The translations under genes were made by a program, and so were the position numbers. Under the pieces are notes generated by a model. It saw nothing but the letters and a program-made list of their open reading frames with translations. It was not told where the DNA came from and ran no database searches. DNA of 64,000 nt from DATFNI01 sp963787205 (GTDB lineage Bacteria; Bacteroidota; Rhodothermia; Balneolales; DATFMH01): positions 124,001 to 188,000 of the forward strand of contig CAWBCD010000029.1 in assembly GCA_963787205.1 (NCBI GenBank), read 5' to 3'. Below are positions 17,090-27,084 of the stretch, one piece after another (within the stretch, counting starts at the first letter, position 1; each line of letters opens with the position of its first letter).

Positions 17090-18643
17090 ATGAAAATATC
17101 GCGTTATCAATTTTTAACAGGTGTCTTACTGGTTCTTATAGGCGTAGTGATCGGGATTATCACTGTGTTGCTACAGGATCACTATTTCGCCATAACAAAT
17201 ACGCGTGTTCAGTTGACGCATATTAAGGTAGACTCCGGTGATAGTGTCGCTCATCTCGAGACAGCAAAAGTGTCAGCCGGGATGCCGAATTTCAGGTCTG
17301 TCTCCAGCCGTGTGACGCCAACAGTAGTGTATATCGAAGCATCGGTTCCGCTCTCTTCCGTCGATATGCCGCACGACAAGTATCATAATTTCGATGACGG
17401 CTTCTGGAACAAATTCCTGCCGCGAAAGAAAATTGAGACGGTAGGATCAGGCGTGATCTTCAGCCCGGACGGTTACATCCTGACGAACAATCACGTGGTT
17501 GAACATGCAACAGACGATGAGGTGCAAGTAGCATTACTTGACAAACGTGTCTTCACCGGTCACATCGTAGGTACCGATCCATCTACTGATCTGGCTGTTG
17601 TTAAAATCGATGCCAAAGATCTGCCCTCCATTATCATTGGAAATTCCGATCGTCTCGATGTCGGTGATTGGGTGCTGGCAGTAGGTAATCCGTTTAGACT
17701 ACGTTACACCGTTACAGCAGGGATCGTAAGTGCTCTCAGCCGTAATGTGGATATCATTAGCGATAAGATGCATATTGAAAATTTTATCCAGACTGATGCG
17801 GCCATCAACCGCGGGAATAGTGGCGGGGCTTTAGTGAATCAGCGGGGTGAACTTGTGGGGATCAATACTGCAATTGCTACCGAATCGGGGGGGTATGAGG
17901 GGTACGGATTTGCCATACCCGTCAACCTGGCGATTAAGGTAGCTCGTGATCTTATTGAGTTTGGTCATGTTGAACGGGCTTATATGGGTGTGCAAATTGG
18001 TTCTGTAAACAGCGACAGGGCCCAGGAACTGGGAATGAAAGAGATACAGGGCGTTGAGATCTTACGTGTTTTTAAAGGTGGTGCAGCCGATAAAGCAGGT
18101 TTGCGGGCACATGATGTGTTTCTATCGGTAGGGAATATTCCTGTTAATGCCTATAATCAGCTCCAGGCAAAAATAGCTGAGAGGCGACCGGGTGATACGG
18201 TATCGGTCAAGGTTTGGAGGGATCATAAGATATTGAATTTTAAAATTCACCTTATGGGCAGTGACAATAAGATGATTGCCGAGTGGGTCAAGAACGGTGA
18301 TCAGAGCGATAGAAGGAAGCCGGAAATGGAGGAACCGGATTCATCCGGCCAGCGCTATTTGAATTCAGCCACATTTGATCTCGGTTTTACAGTTACGGCT
18401 CTTGCAGATCCGGATAATTTTAATAAATTCGACCTGATCGTTACGAAGGTTGAACAAAAAAGTGAAGCGCAGCATCGTGGACTAACCGAAAATGATATCA
18501 TACTTGAAATTGATGGCCACAAACCGCATGATCTTGATGATTTGAAGAAAAGCATTGGAATTTCTCTTCAGAAGAAAGGGCGTGTTATGCTAAAAGTTGA
18601 AAAAGACGATGGTTCAACCGGCTATTATGAACTTAAAAAATAA
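17090..18643 (+). CDS. HtrA/Deg-family periplasmic serine protease with two PDZ domains
   Basis: A 517-residue protease with an N-terminal membrane anchor or signal segment (about residues 9-28). The trypsin-like domain has the full catalytic triad: His135 in LTNNHVVEH, Asp167 in STDLAVVKI and Ser244 in RGNSGGAL. Two PDZ domains follow (about residues 295-390 and 425-515). The role is degradation or refolding of misfolded envelope proteins. A G7 run lies at 17887-17893 inside the gene. The stop is 9 bp from the next gene. Confidence 0.95.
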   Translation: MKISRYQFLTGVLLVLIGVVIGIITVLLQDHYFAITNTRVQLTHIKVDSGDSVAHLETAKVSAGMPNFRSVSSRVTPTVVYIEASVPLSSVDMPHDKYHNFDDGFWNKFLPRKKIETVGSGVIFSPDGYILTNNHVVEHATDDEVQVALLDKRVFTGHIVGTDPSTDLAVVKIDAKDLPSIIIGNSDRLDVGDWVLAVGNPFRLRYTVTAGIVSALSRNVDIISDKMHIENFIQTDAAINRGNSGGALVNQRGELVGINTAIATESGGYEGYGFAIPVNLAIKVARDLIEFGHVERAYMGVQIGSVNSDRAQELGMKEIQGVEILRVFKGGAADKAGLRAHDVFLSVGNIPVNAYNQLQAKIAERRPGDTVSVKVWRDHKILNFKIHLMGSDNKMIAEWVKNGDQSDRRKPEMEEPDSSGQRYLNSATFDLGFTVTALADPDNFNKFDLIVTKVEQKSEAQHRGLTENDIILEIDGHKPHDLDDLKKSIGISLQKKGRVMLKVEKDDGSTGYYELKK

Positions 18644-18652
18644 TTACAGATA

Positions 18653-19291
18653 GTGACTAAAACCCATTACGAAAGAATTGCTTCCGGTTTAAAATTCCCC
18701 ATTTTTCTTTCTATGTTTGCCGCCGGTTTGATGCTGGCAGGCTGTCAATCCACAAAGACGGTTGCAACTAATAAGGAAAAATCATCGAACGAATCGAAGG
18801 AAGTCAAGAGAACTCCCTGGTATGAAACGGCGAAAACGTTTACAAAGCATCATGATTACTTTGAAGCGACCGGTACCGCCATTTCTCTTGATTCCAGTAA
18901 TGCGATTACAAAAGCCCGGCATACCTCTGTAGCCATTCTCCAGAGCCAGTTGCAGGAAATTCTGGAAGGATTACGAACGAATATGGTCAGCAACGGGGTC
19001 AAGGTCGCAAAGGATCCCTTGTATATTTTGCAGACGCGTACCTGTCTCAATGATCTTTATGATCAGTTAAGCCCGGACAAGGTGGCGGTGAATGCGGATG
19101 GGAATACCTACAAGGCATATGTTCAAATGCGCATGAGCCGGGCACAGGTTTGGGATAGCTGGAAGAAATCACTTTCTGAAGCAAGATCTCATTATGCCGA
19201 GGCTACCAATGGAAATCCCGTTATCAGGGCCTGGCTGCATCCTGAAATGCCTGATTCGACATCCGACTCTTCCACCAGCTCCGGTAAGTGA
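18653..19291 (+). CDS. Putative LPP20-like lipoprotein
   Basis: A 212-residue protein starting with GTG. The signal peptide ends in a lipobox LMLAGC (Cys31), so it should be lipid-anchored. The mature part contains FEATGTAISLDSSNAITKAR, which resembles the LPP20 pattern of an E-A-x-G-x-A strand followed by an Ala-rich helix. The C-terminus is Ser/Thr-rich. Function unknown; the neighbouring htrA gene suggests an envelope role. The final part has PDSTSDSSTSSGK, a low-complexity tail. Confidence 0.65.
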   Translation: MTKTHYERIASGLKFPIFLSMFAAGLMLAGCQSTKTVATNKEKSSNESKEVKRTPWYETAKTFTKHHDYFEATGTAISLDSSNAITKARHTSVAILQSQLQEILEGLRTNMVSNGVKVAKDPLYILQTRTCLNDLYDQLSPDKVAVNADGNTYKAYVQMRMSRAQVWDSWKKSLSEARSHYAEATNGNPVIRAWLHPEMPDSTSDSSTSSGK

Positions 19292-19328
19292 TTTCAGATC
19301 TGATCCAGGCGAGTATTAGCTTCAATGA

Positions 19329-19362
19329 AAAAGGCTATCTATACTGAAATAGATAGCCTTTT
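19329..19362. terminator. Bidirectional rho-independent terminator
   Basis: A perfect 14-bp stem AAAAGGCTATCTAT/ATAGATAGCCTTTT with a 6-nt loop, flanked by A's on one side and T's on the other. It sits between the convergent LPP20-like and icd genes and would stop both transcripts. Confidence 0.92.
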
Positions 19363-19387
19363 CAATAATGACCACTTCTGCGATCTT

Positions 19388-20635
19388 TTACATATTTGCA
19401 ACGATATTTTTAGCAAATTCTGAGCATTTGAGAAGTGTTGCACCTTCCATGAGTCGTTCGAAGTCGTAGGTAACTTTCTTCTGACCAATGGAAGCTTCCA
19501 TTCCCTTTTCTACGAGATCGGCGGCTTCGTTCCAGCCCATGTAACGGAGCATCATTACAGCGGAAAGAATAAGCGACCCGGGGTTCACTTTATCCTGACC
19601 GGCGTACTTTGGAGCTGTACCGTGTGTGGCTTCAAATATTGCAATGCCATTCGTATAGTTGATGTTAGCACCTGGAGCTATCCCGATGCCACCAACCTGG
19701 GCGGCTAATGCATCAGAGACATAATCTCCATTGAGATTCAGTGTAGCGATCACGTCATATTCATCAGGACGCGTGAGTATCTGCTGCAGAAATGCATCGG
19801 CAATCATATCTTTAATGATGATACCATTCGGCAGTTTTTGCCATGGGCCGCCATCCAGATCCTTTCCTCCGAATTCTTCTTTAGCAAGCTCGTATCCCCA
19901 GTTTTTGAAGCTGCCCTCGGTAAATTTCATGATGTTTCCCTTATGGACAAAGGTCACGCTCTTGCGGTTATTATCAATTGCATATTGAATAGCCGCTCTT
20001 ACCAGCCGTTTAGTACCTTCTTCCGATACCGGCTTGATACCGATGGATGAGGTTTTCGGAAAACGGATATTTTTGACCTTCATTTCGTTGATCAGAAAGT
20101 CGATGATCTTATCCGCTTCCGGTGTTCCGCTCTGAAATTCGATACCGGCATAGATGTCCTCGGTATTCTCACGGAATATCACCATGTCGGTTTTCTCAGG
20201 GGCCTTGACGGGGCTTGGGGTACCATCATAATATCTAACAGGACGGACACATGCGTAGAGATCAAGTTTCTGTCGCAGAGCAACATTGAGACTGCGAATA
20301 CCACCACCAACAGGTGTGGTTAGGGGACCTTTAATGGCCACATGATAATCTTCGATTACATCCAGTGTATCTTGAGGAAGCCATTCGTTGTTCCCATAGA
20401 AATTAACGGCTTTTTCACCAGCGTAGATTTCAAACCATTCGATTTTTCTTTTCCCGCTGTAGGCTTTTTCAACAGCTGCGTCAATGGTTCTTTTCATTGC
20501 AGGTGTGATATCCACACCGATTCCATCACCCTCAATGAATGGAATTACCGGATGATCGGATACATGAAGATTCCCATTGACGTCGCTCGTAATTTTATCT
20601 CCTTGGGACGGAGCTGTAACTTTTGTATATGACAT
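19388..20635 (-). CDS. icd: NADP-dependent isocitrate dehydrogenase
   Basis: A 415-residue enzyme of the E. coli Icd type that converts isocitrate to 2-oxoglutarate with NADPH formation. Visible motifs: IRSLNVALRQ (substrate Ser and Arg, the serine being the AceK phosphorylation site in enterics), the NLNGDYVSDALAAQVGG metal-binding block, and EATHGTAPKYAG for NADP binding. The ATG at 20635 is chosen; an upstream TTG at 20659 lies within a strong hairpin and is unlikely. Monocistronic, divergent from the M13 peptidase gene. Confidence 0.95.
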   Translation of the reverse strand: MSYTKVTAPSQGDKITSDVNGNLHVSDHPVIPFIEGDGIGVDITPAMKRTIDAAVEKAYSGKRKIEWFEIYAGEKAVNFYGNNEWLPQDTLDVIEDYHVAIKGPLTTPVGGGIRSLNVALRQKLDLYACVRPVRYYDGTPSPVKAPEKTDMVIFRENTEDIYAGIEFQSGTPEADKIIDFLINEMKVKNIRFPKTSSIGIKPVSEEGTKRLVRAAIQYAIDNNRKSVTFVHKGNIMKFTEGSFKNWGYELAKEEFGGKDLDGGPWQKLPNGIIIKDMIADAFLQQILTRPDEYDVIATLNLNGDYVSDALAAQVGGIGIAPGANINYTNGIAIFEATHGTAPKYAGQDKVNPGSLILSAVMMLRYMGWNEAADLVEKGMEASIGQKKVTYDFERLMEGATLLKCSEFAKNIVANM

Positions 20636-20650
20636 GGCAGTAATAATCTT

Positions 20651-20666
20651 ACCCCGCAAGCGGGGT
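20651..20666 (-). promoter_or_regulatory. Hairpin in the icd leader
   Basis: ACCCCGC/GCGGGGT inverted repeat, 16 bp in total, ending 15 nt upstream of the icd start codon. There is no U-run after it. It could be an mRNA stem near the ribosome site or a dyad for a regulator; the sequence alone does not tell. Confidence 0.35.
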
Positions 20667-20952
20667 TATTGAAAGATGTTTATTTTTTGCAGTTGGAAGA
20701 TAGGGCAGAAAGGGCATAGTTTAAATAACAAATTACAGATCTTTTTACTATGCGAAACATACAATAGATTAATTCGTACCAGTTTATCTTAAACAGGACA
20801 ATTTTCATAAAAAAATATGACGATTCTGTGATTGTATTTTCCTATTCTTAAGACTTAATATAATTAATTATGAGGGTAGCAGCTTCAATCGCTCAATACC
20901 ATCTCATTTATACAGAATCTTCTATTACTTACATAAACATAGGATTTGGAGT
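20660..20952. other. Divergent intergenic region between icd and the M13 peptidase gene
   Basis: About 290 AT-rich bases that must hold the icd promoter and that of the peptidase. Besides the icd leader hairpin I see no clear promoter boxes or palindromes. Confidence 0.5.
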
Positions 20953-23000
20953 ATGACTAAGCTTCTCAAATGGTGTACACTTGCCGGTGTGTTTCTAATG
21001 GCTGGGTTCTTTACCGCTTGCTCGACAAAAATGGTATTAACAAAAAACCGGAGTTTAATGCAGCCAACATGGATACGACCGTTGTTCCCGGTAACGATTT
21101 TTTTGAGTATGTGAACGGTGGCTGGCTGAAGATAAATAAGATACCCGCCTCTAAAAGTGCTTATGGGGTATTTTCTAAGATTCAAGATCATAATCAGGAT
21201 ATTCTGAAAGAGATTGTTGCGGAAGCTTCGGATACCTCTACTCAGCGCGATAGCATCCAGACGATGGTAGGTGATTTTTACATAAGTGGTATGGATACCA
21301 CTCACATTGAACAATTGGGATACATGCCAATCAAACCGCTACTTGACCAGATCCAGAATATGAAGTCCAGGAAGGATGTTCCTGAAATGCTGGCTGAATT
21401 GCGTAAACAGGAGATGGGGACCTTGTACGGTACTGATATCGATCAGGATGCGAAACATTCGGATCAGTATGCGATTTATATCAACCAGGGAGGAATAGGA
21501 CTGCCGGACCGTGATTACTATCTAGATAAGAGCGCTCATTTCAAGAAAATTCGAGAGCAATACCTTCAGCATATTGCAACCATGTTTCAGCTGATTGGAG
21601 TGGATTCGGTAACAGCGGATAAAAAGGCTCATGAGATCATGAAACTGGAAACCAATCTTGCTGAATATTCAATGACAAGAGTCGAGCGTCGTGATCCGGA
21701 TAAGACATATCATAAAATGACGATATCCGAACTTAATAAACTGACCCCTGAGTTCGATTGGGCATCTCAGTTGCAGGCGCTTGGAGTTCAGGATGTAAAT
21801 AATGTAATTGTAAGTCAGCCAGAGTTCGTGAAGAACATGAATCAGGTCATTAAGACCACTCCTCTGGAAGTATGGAAAGATTATTTTACATGGGATGTAT
21901 TACGGCATACCTCCTCATATCTGTCGAAACCGTTTGAAGCGGCTCATTTTAAATTTTACGGTACCACATTGCAGGGGCGAAAAGCGATGGAAAAGCGCTG
22001 GAAGCGTGTCGTTGAAACCATCGACGGTAATATCGGAATGGCGCTCGGTCAGATGTATGTAAAGAAAGCATTCCCGCCTGAGGCTAAAAGGCAGGTCAAT
22101 GAGATGGTTCAGCATCTTAAAGAAGCGTTCCGGGAACAGATTAAGAGCCTGGACTGGATGAGTGAGGCAACAAAACAAAAGGCCCTTGAAAAACTGGATA
22201 AATACCTGGTTCAGATTGGATATCCTGATAAGTGGATTGATTATTCCAGTGTTACAATCAAACCGGAAGACTACCTTGGGAATGTTATTCGTGCATCAGA
22301 ATTCGACTTTCAACGCAACATCCATAAACTGGGTAAACCGGTTGACCGAAATGAGTGGTTTATGACACCCCAGACGGTTAACGCGTATAATAACCCGACG
22401 ATGAATGAAGTCGTATTTCCCGCAGGTATCCTGCAACCGCCGTTTTTTGATCCCAAAGCCGAAGCTGCCTTAAATTATGGAGCCATTGGTGTGGTTATTG
22501 GTCATGAGATGACACATGGTTTCGACGATGAAGGTCGGAAATATGATTCTGACGGTAACCTGAATAACTGGTGGACCAAAGAGGATCAGAAAAAATTTGA
22601 GGAACGTGCAGAAAAGGTTGCCCGGGAATATGATCAGTTTACAGTGCTTGATAGCCTTCATGTGAATGGAAAACTTACCCTTGGTGAAAACATAGCTGAT
22701 CAGGGTGGCCTGTTGTTGGCTCATAATGCACTTTTAAAGTATTACCAAGCACATGGAAACCCGGGCAATGTCGACGGTTTTACCCCGGACCAGCGCTTTT
22801 ATCTGGCTTATGCCCGAGTATGGCGAACCAAATACACCTCTGAATTGCAATCCATGCTGATCAAGGTTGATCCGCATTCACCGCCCAAATACCGTGTGAA
22901 TGGAAATGTTGTTAACATGGCACCATGGTATAAGGCATTCGATGTTACCCCCGAAGACAGCATGTATGTTGCACCTGACAAACGCGCTCTGGTATGGTGA
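20953..23000 (+). CDS. M13-family (neprilysin/PepO) zinc metallopeptidase, signal peptide frameshifted
   Basis: The peptidase domain is intact in the frame that opens at 20970 (676 codons): N-terminal VPGNDFFEYVNGGWL, zinc motif HEMTH at about residues 512-516 and GENIADQGG about 60 residues later with the third zinc ligand. Its first residues in that frame are not a signal peptide. The frame from the ATG at 20953 gives a clear lipoprotein signal (MTKLLKWCTLAGVFLMAG, lipobox FTAC). The two frames would join smoothly with one extra A in the A5 run at 21027-21031, giving a 682-residue lipoprotein. So either a sequencing error or a genuine frameshift. The C-terminus ends ALVW in place of the eukaryotic-type CxxW. 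Confidence 0.85.
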
Positions 23001-23083
23001 TGCGTGGTTTTCGTGATTTTGTGTTCTGAGTGCAACGCACAAGTCTGCTAAATCAAAAATAATCCACAGACATAATTGTAAAG

Positions 23084-23110
23084 CCTTCTCTTTCCGGGGA
23101 AGGTTTTTTT
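23084..23110 (+). terminator. Rho-independent terminator after the M13 peptidase gene
   Basis: CCTTCTC/GGGAAGG-type stem (7 bp with one G-T pair, 23084-23090 with 23097-23103), 6-nt loop, followed by TTTTTTT (23104-23110). Confidence 0.85.
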
Positions 23111-23252
23111 ATGCTAAATGATAGTAAACAGGCAAAAAAAGTGGGGAATACCAAATCATTGGATATTAATTTAAATAGGGCAAATAGACTTTTGAAAGAA
23201 TGATGATTGAGATATATGCTCGCGTACAAAGAGAAGCCCGCAGGGAACGTGA

Positions 23253-23260
23253 GGGGGGGG
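23253..23260 (+). repeat. G8 homopolymer upstream of the universal stress protein gene
   Basis: Eight consecutive G residues 35 bp before the ATG at 23296, in an otherwise mixed or AT-rich spacer. A tract of this length could change by slippage and alter promoter or leader spacing. Confidence 0.6.
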
Positions 23261-23295
23261 AATTTTACAAATAGTAACTATTTATCCAAAAAACT

Positions 23296-24150
23296 ATGAT
23301 TAAGCGTATTCTTGTAGCACTCGATCCAAGTCCGGATACAATAATTGCAACTGAGTATGCGATAGATATCGCTCAGAAAAACAATGCAGCTGTAACCGGA
23401 CTTGCGGTAATTGATCAAGGTAAAATAGCCGCAGAAGCTGTAGGAAGTGGAATAGGAGTGATGTACTATTCGGACCTGCTTAAGAAACATCTCGATAAAG
23501 AAACCAGGGGTATTTCAAAACGATTGATCGATGAGTTTGATGAACGAATTGCAGCAACGGGTATCGAGCACATGTTTTCCATGAAAGAAGGGGTACCGTT
23601 TGATCGGATTATTGAAGATATGAAAGTCCATGATCTGGTTTGCATCGGTCGCAGGCCCAATTTTTTCTACAGTAATCCTGAACCAGAATCAAAAACACTC
23701 ACAAAGATTGTTAGAAATGCCACGATCCCGGTCTTCATCGCAGGAAATGAATATCGGCCGATTCGGCGTGTAATGATAGCTTATGACGGGAGTCCAGCCG
23801 TTATCCGTGCCATGCATAGCCTGGTTCATTTACAACCGTTCGGAAATCCTGAGTACTGCATACTTGTACATGTCCGGCAAAGTGAGGATGAAAATGTGAA
23901 AAAAGATGCAGATCTATTGCTAAGCCTGGCAGCCGGATATCTCGAGGACCACGGAATGCCAAACGTAGATGTCAGTAACCTCTCAAAGGGCGATATAGCC
24001 GATAAGCTGATCCTTACAGCCGACCAGCTTGAAATCGATCTGTTGGTTGCCGGTACACACAGCGGATCAATGTGGCACAGGTTCGCTTTCGGATCTACGC
24101 TTGATAGATTACTTGATGAGGACATCCGGCCGGTTTTGGTCTATCATTGA
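23296..24150 (+). CDS. Universal stress protein with two Usp domains
   Basis: A 284-residue tandem UspA protein. Domain 1 (about residues 1-150) starts KRILVALDPSPDTIIATEYA; domain 2 (about residues 155-284) starts RRVMIAYDGSPAVIRAMHSL and ends with LLVAGTHSGSMWHRFAFGSTLDRLL, matching the G-x2-G-x9-G-(S/T) ATP-binding pattern. Domain 1 has a weaker version of this motif. Such proteins accumulate under stress and growth arrest. Monocistronic, bounded by terminators on both sides. Confidence 0.92.
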   Translation: MIKRILVALDPSPDTIIATEYAIDIAQKNNAAVTGLAVIDQGKIAAEAVGSGIGVMYYSDLLKKHLDKETRGISKRLIDEFDERIAATGIEHMFSMKEGVPFDRIIEDMKVHDLVCIGRRPNFFYSNPEPESKTLTKIVRNATIPVFIAGNEYRPIRRVMIAYDGSPAVIRAMHSLVHLQPFGNPEYCILVHVRQSEDENVKKDADLLLSLAAGYLEDHGMPNVDVSNLSKGDIADKLILTADQLEIDLLVAGTHSGSMWHRFAFGSTLDRLLDEDIRPVLVYH

Positions 24151-24243
24151 TAACGGCATCAAGCAAAGCTGACTTGATGGAAAGATTAACCAAGAGATCA
24201 ATTATCTGGGGGATGGAGTAGAGACAGAACTTTTACAAGACAC

Positions 24244-24283
24244 AAAAAAAGCCGATCCCTAAAGTTAAAGGGACCGGCTTTTA
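24244..24283. terminator. Bidirectional terminator between usp and pckA
   Basis: Stem AAGCCGATCCCT/AGGGACCGGCTT with a single internal mismatch and a loop of about 7 nt, flanked by an A-run on the left and TTTT on the right. It lies between convergent genes. Confidence 0.88.
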
Positions 24284-24309
24284 TGTGTTTGTCAGAAATG
24301 AATCAGAAT

Positions 24310-25914
24310 TCAGACCACTGGTCCTGCCTCGATGATGGATGAACTGGCCTTTTCTTTATATTTCTCAAAGTTTTTTACAAACATATTAGCCAGTTCTCTT
24401 GCTTTCTTGTCATAGGCGGCTTTATCCTGCCAGGTGTTTCTGGGGATAAGCACTTCATCGGGGACACCAGCTACTTTTGTTGGTATGCTGACACCAAAGA
24501 TCGGATCGGTTATGTATTCAGCATTATCCAATTCACCAGCTATAGCGGCACTAAGCATTCGTCGTGTGTGCGCCAGTTTCATTCGTGTGCCGACTCCGTA
24601 TGGACCACCAGTCCAGCCAGTGTTTACCAGCCACACTCTGGATCCGTAGGTGCGAATTTTTTCTGCGAGCATTTCAGCATAAACGGTTGGATGCATGGGC
24701 ATAAAAGGGGCTCCGAAACATGCAGAAAATGTGGCCTGTGGTTCGGTTACCCCACGTTCCGTTCCGGCAACTTTCGCAGTGTAACCACTGATAAAGTGGA
24801 ACATAGCCTGTTCAGGTGTCAGGCTGGAAATAGGAGGTAAGACTCCAAATGCATCAGCCGTAAGGAAAATGATATTTTGTGGATGACCACCGAAGCCATC
24901 TTTACTTGCATTTGGTATGTAATCCAGCGGATAGGAACACCGGGTATTCTCGGTGTACTGGTTATCATCAAAATCCGGTTTACGGTTTACATCAAGGGGA
25001 ATATTTTCGAGGATGGTACCTGGCATTTGAGTGGTAGCATAAATCATCGGTTCACCTTCGGCAGACAGATGAATGGTCTTGGCATAGCAGCCACCCTCAA
25101 AATTGAAGACCCCGTTGTCGCTCCAGCCGTGTTCGTCATCACCAATGAGCGTTTTGTCAGGATCGGCAGAAAGAGTCGTTTTCCCGGTTCCTGAAAGACC
25201 AAAGAATATTGCTGTGTCGCCATTCTTGTCAATATTGGCAGAACAGTGCATCGGCATAACTCCCTTGTGAGGTAACAGATAGTTCATCACGGAGAAAATA
25301 CCTTTCTTTACTTCGCCCGAATACATTGTCCCACCGATTAGAATCAGCTTTTTGGTGAAATTTACCAGGACGAAAATATCCGTGCGGGTTTTGTCGATTG
25401 CAGGATCTGAGTGGAAGTTGGTCGCTGCCAGAACGGTAAATTCCGGTTTATGATCTTTCAGCTCTTCTTCCGTCGGCTGACGGAACATGTTGTACGAGAA
25501 TAAACCATGATAGGCGGCCTCACTGACGACGCGTATTGGCAGCCGGTAGTCAGTATCGGCACCAGCAAAAGCGTCAATAACGTATAGTTTTTTATCCTTC
25601 AGATAATCAAGCATTTTTTGATGGAGCTGATCAAAAACCTCGTCTGAAGTAAGTTGATTAATCGGTCCCCAATCGATGTCATCATGAACAGATTGATCGT
25701 CAACGACAAATTTGTCCTTCGGTGATCGGCCGGTGTATTTACCAGTCAAAACACGAATTGCGTAATTATCTGTCAGAACGCCTTCTCCGTTTTTAATAAT
25801 CTCTTCATAGTATTCGGCCGGTGTCAGATTCCAAACCAGATTGGTATGATTTCCCAAACCTATATAATCTAACCCGTAGTTACTTTTTGGATGTTCTTTA
25901 GTTTCCTTTAACAT
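24310..25914 (-). CDS. pckA: Phosphoenolpyruvate carboxykinase (ATP)
   Basis: A 534-residue ATP-type PEP carboxykinase, which interconverts oxaloacetate plus ATP with PEP, CO2 and ADP. The kinase-1a P-loop GLSGTGKTTLS is at residues 239-249, followed by LIGDDEHGWSD (metal site); TGRSPKDKF near residue 61 binds the substrate. AAGGAG at 25925-25930 lies 10 nt before the start, a good Shine-Dalgarno. Its leader also holds a GCCGG/CCGGC inverted repeat at about 25943-25963. First step of gluconeogenesis, or fermentative CO2 fixation in the reverse direction. Confidence 0.97.
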   Translation of the reverse strand: MLKETKEHPKSNYGLDYIGLGNHTNLVWNLTPAEYYEEIIKNGEGVLTDNYAIRVLTGKYTGRSPKDKFVVDDQSVHDDIDWGPINQLTSDEVFDQLHQKMLDYLKDKKLYVIDAFAGADTDYRLPIRVVSEAAYHGLFSYNMFRQPTEEELKDHKPEFTVLAATNFHSDPAIDKTRTDIFVLVNFTKKLILIGGTMYSGEVKKGIFSVMNYLLPHKGVMPMHCSANIDKNGDTAIFFGLSGTGKTTLSADPDKTLIGDDEHGWSDNGVFNFEGGCYAKTIHLSAEGEPMIYATTQMPGTILENIPLDVNRKPDFDDNQYTENTRCSYPLDYIPNASKDGFGGHPQNIIFLTADAFGVLPPISSLTPEQAMFHFISGYTAKVAGTERGVTEPQATFSACFGAPFMPMHPTVYAEMLAEKIRTYGSRVWLVNTGWTGGPYGVGTRMKLAHTRRMLSAAIAGELDNAEYITDPIFGVSIPTKVAGVPDEVLIPRNTWQDKAAYDKKARELANMFVKNFEKYKEKASSSIIEAGPVV

Positions 25915-26763
25915 GAGTAGAATCTCCTTATTAATGAGAAGTGGCCGGCAAATTGGCTTTCCGGCAAAAGATTGGTTTTCAGCAGGTTACTGTAATATGT
26001 ATAAGTCATAAAACTCCTCCCGAACATCGGGATAAGAGCCCTTAATTTCAAAGTCAATTAATGAATGGGATTAAGGACTCGGACAATACCGTAAGACAAT
26101 ATCGTAAGTTTTAGGTGTTCTCGTTAATGGTCTGTTGACGTATGGTTTGCTTTTCTTGCGGTACGCTAAGGGTATCGTTTGTTAGCCCTTGGTGATTAAT
26201 TGCTTAAGTGTAGAAATAATAGTCAGGAAATCGGTTCTATATTTGATTTTATTATGTTTATGGTTATACCCTCATAATGTATAATATAGTCACTCTTATA
26301 AACATTGTTCAGAAAAACTACAGAATCAAATACCTGAAAAATCTTTTAAGAGAATGCCTGAGGTATTCATTGATTCCCTGTTCTGTATGTAAACAGAAAG
26401 TATATGGTAAGAGTGCCCTGTTGGTATGTTGTAATCAACAGCAAGAAAACACGTAAATTCTACATATTCTCTACATGATCATTAGAAATAATAATTTATA
26501 CCTTGTCTGAATAAGATATAAAAGATTGTTTATTATCTAAAAAGGCAAGCCTCACAGTGGTCACGACAGATTTTAATGCCGTACTAAACTCAAAAGAAAT
26601 CCGTTTTTTTGGAGTGTTGGTCAGGTAGGTTCGATGGTTCGATAAGATTGTCACATCATACTGATTAGTTACCACTTTCCAGCACTTATAGAATTGAGGA
26701 TATGATGTAAAATCGTTACAACTACCGTACAGTTAAAGATTAAACAATTGAATAATAACCCAT
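25915..26763. other. Long AT-rich intergenic region
   Basis: About 850 bp without a credible gene. It holds the pckA leader at its left end, a short tandem-like pair (ACAATACCGTAAG and ACAATATCGTAAG at about 26085-26110), and otherwise low-complexity AT-rich sequence. No tRNA, IS end or conserved open frame was found. With the broken genes that follow, it looks like a decaying stretch. Confidence 0.6.
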
Positions 26764-27084
26764 ATGCGAAAGCTGATGACGAGTAATTTGTCTTCCATTG
26801 TGTTGGCAGTTGTGGCACTCATCGTATCTGGATGCAGTAATAATAACGCAACAGGTTCTTCCAATCCCAATCCCCTTCCCGATACCTATTATGGAAAGAA
26901 TATCCAACGCATTTTTAACAACTGCGGGAGCAGTTAAGGCGGTTGTCATATCAATGGAAGTGCTTATGGTGTAAATATGGCAACCTATAATAGTTTAATG
27001 AACAGTTATAGTTCAGAGTATGGACGGCAGCCATTAAGCACGGTCGAAATAGATACTTTGGTTCAGTGGATAAAAATGGGGTGA
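26764..27084 (+). pseudogene. Degraded cytochrome-c-like lipoprotein
   Basis: The frame opens with a lipoprotein signal (lipobox LIVSGC, Cys22) and a Ser/Asn/Pro-rich linker, then FNNC-GSS, a TAA stop at 26935-26937 or close by, then in the same frame GGCHINGSAYGVNMATYNSLM and, near the end, TVEIDTLVQWIKMG. This order (a Cys, a C-H heme-like motif, G-V-x-x-x-T-Y-x-x-L and a final helix W-I-x-x-G) is that of cytochrome-c-like lipoproteins of the Bacteroidota. One in-frame stop falls between the two cysteines and the central part looks shortened, so the gene is probably inactive. Confidence 0.65.

Noticed and set aside
20635..20659. TTG start for icd at 20659
   Set aside because: It lies within a strong hairpin and would add residues not typical of Icd; the ATG at 20635 is a better start.
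21915..22178. Antisense open frames inside the M13 peptidase and other long genes
   Set aside because: They are mirror frames of strongly supported genes and show no motifs, signal peptides or ribosome sites.
26085..26110. CRISPR-like direct repeats (ACAATACCGTAAG and ACAATATCGTAAG)
   Set aside because: Only two short imperfect copies with no regular spacers and no cas genes nearby.
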